DNA from: Methanosarcina flavescens
GTDB taxonomy: Archaea; Halobacteriota; Methanosarcinia; Methanosarcinales; Methanosarcinaceae
DNA length: 64,000 nt
Direction: 5' to 3'
NCBI RefSeq assembly: GCF_001304615.2
Contig: NZ_CP032683.1
Span: 1,674,001-1,738,000 of the forward strand
Below the pieces are notes generated by a model. The model was not told the DNA's origin and made no database searches. It saw only the letters and a list, made by a program, of their open reading frames with translations. The position numbers and the translations under genes are program-made. Shown here piece after piece: positions 63,282-64,000 of the stretch. Positions within the stretch are counted from its first letter, which is position 1; each line of letters starts with the position of its first letter.

Positions 63282-64000
63282 TTACTGTGGCTTTTCGTAT
63301 AATTTTACTTTTTTCAGCAGAGTACCGTTCTTTGCATGGGGCTGCCTGAATACAGTATCATTGGATTTTTCAATTTCTCTTGCCTGTGTTGCAAGCTGCG
63401 CAGCAGCTTCCATTATCTCATGTCCGGCTGCTGCTGTAAGGCACACCTGTTCGATTTCTTTTAACATGAAACATGCGGGGAAATTAACCTGTGCTACTTT
63501 CTCAGCCATATGAAGAGCAGCCAGAGCTTTTGCTTTTGCATAAGGGTTTGCAAAGCCAGCATGCTCAACACATTTCTCAGGTTTTGCAAAAATGTGTGGG
63601 AGCTCCAGTTCCTTTCCTGATCTGCCAGATGCAACCTGGTCGGTTACCTTATCCAGTTCTTCCTGAATGAGTCTAACAACACCACAAATGGATAGCACTT
63701 TCATTGCATCGGAGTTGAAGGATGCCATCTCCACTGGGTCAAGGAACTCTCTCTTTGCTCCGATAAGAGGGTCTACCGGAAGAATTATATACCCGAAGCC
63801 TTCCTGCTCAAGAGCTTCTCTGGCTTCTTTCTTTGTTGGGCCATCTGAGACTACAATACAAGGGACGTCTTTCCAGATCTCACGAGCCGCAGTGGGACCC
63901 GGAGCTGCTGCATTCGGGCTGATAATTACCACGAAATCTGCATTCCACTGTTTGAAACTTTCACTATCAGCAGCTTCGGCAGGGCTCATCTTAGCCCCTG
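63282..64000 (-). CDS. mtd: F420-dependent methylene-H4MPT dehydrogenase, 5' end cut by window
   Basis: Mtd reversibly converts methylene- to methenyl-tetrahydromethanopterin (or sarcinapterin) with F420, a central step of methanogenesis. At least 239 residues lie in the window; the family is about 275, so only the first 35-40 are missing. Seen: GAKMSPAEAAD, FVVIISPNAAAPGPTAARE, CIVVSDGPTKKE, YIILPVDPLIGAKREFLDPV and the C-terminal FRQPHAKNGTLLKKVKLYEK. The frame is open to the right window end. Expected in the cytoplasm as a hexamer. Confidence 0.96.
   Translation of the reverse strand, partial: GAKMSPAEAADSESFKQWNADFVVIISPNAAAPGPTAAREIWKDVPCIVVSDGPTKKEAREALEQEGFGYIILPVDPLIGAKREFLDPVEMASFNSDAMKVLSICGVVRLIQEELDKVTDQVASGRSGKELELPHIFAKPEKCVEHAGFANPYAKAKALAALHMAEKVAQVNFPACFMLKEIEQVCLTAAAGHEIMEAAAQLATQAREIEKSNDTVFRQPHAKNGTLLKKVKLYEKPQ

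Noticed and set aside
1-64000. tRNA, rRNA, transposase or integrase genes
   Set aside because: I looked for tRNA-like cloverleafs, conserved rRNA words and DDE or recombinase motifs by eye and found none; a tRNA scan would be decisive.

Overview
The window reads as a piece of a Methanosarcina-type genome. Evidence: an mtd gene (F420-dependent methylene-H4MPT dehydrogenase), mfnB (methanofuran biosynthesis), archaeal DUF2111, DUF166 and DUF1616 proteins, a disaggregatase-related surface protein family known from Methanosarcina, AT-rich intergenic DNA, and frequent TTG/GTG starts behind GGAGG-like ribosome binding sites. Species assignment is inference; there is no rRNA or tRNA gene in the window.

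Layout. 1-59,100 is one large surface-polysaccharide / glycosylation region. (a) 1-5.7 kb: a decayed DUF1616 gene, two tandem DPM1-like glycosyltransferases (the first with ruined catalytic motifs) and a flippase. (b) 6.1-11.6 kb, minus strand: an operon resembling the bacterial WbpA/B/D/E route (sugar N-acyltransferase, 3-aminotransferase, 3-dehydrogenase, 6-dehydrogenase) ending in a polysaccharide deacetylase; it should make a UDP-diacetamido-sugar uronic acid. (c) 12.3-15 kb: small membrane gene relic, hairpin-rich DNA, CPBP protease and DUF1616. (d) 15.9-22.9 kb: four glycosyltransferases and a large GT-C-like membrane protein. (e) 23-28.7 kb: two secreted beta-helix disaggregatase-related proteins with a shared 5' leader. 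(f) 29.6-34.8 kb: flippase, GalE-like epimerase, GalU and UDP-glucose dehydrogenase, i.e. UDP-GlcA and UDP-Gal(NAc) supply. (g) 35.8-46 kb: DUF354 protein, deacetylase, GT2, GT4, FemAB/GNAT-like protein, flippase, GT-C-like protein, deacetylase. (h) 47.5-59.1 kb: a double-domain GT2, two YdjM-like membrane proteins, two more beta-helix proteins, a NodB deacetylase and a large membrane protein. 59.2-64 kb is ordinary housekeeping: mfnB, a HisA-like protein, a small conserved protein, tmk, DUF166, DUF2111 and mtd (cut by the window end).

How it fits together. Nucleotide sugars are made (GalU, UGD, GalE-like, Wbp-like quartet), assembled on lipid by GT2/GT4/GT-C enzymes, flipped by three Wzx-like proteins, trimmed by four deacetylases, and probably remodelled outside the cell by four disaggregatase-related proteins. 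UDP-GlcA plus UDP-GalNAc are the building blocks of methanochondroitin, so a link to that matrix is a reasonable hypothesis.

The unusual layer is decay and recombination: relics of DUF1616, a DEAD-box RNA helicase, a UDP-GlcNAc 2-epimerase and unknown genes lie in the intergenic DNA; one disaggregatase gene is frameshifted; the beta-helix paralogs share near-identical DNA tracts that suggest gene conversion; GalU and two small membrane genes lack a normal start codon; and several hairpin arrays and tandem repeats sit between genes.
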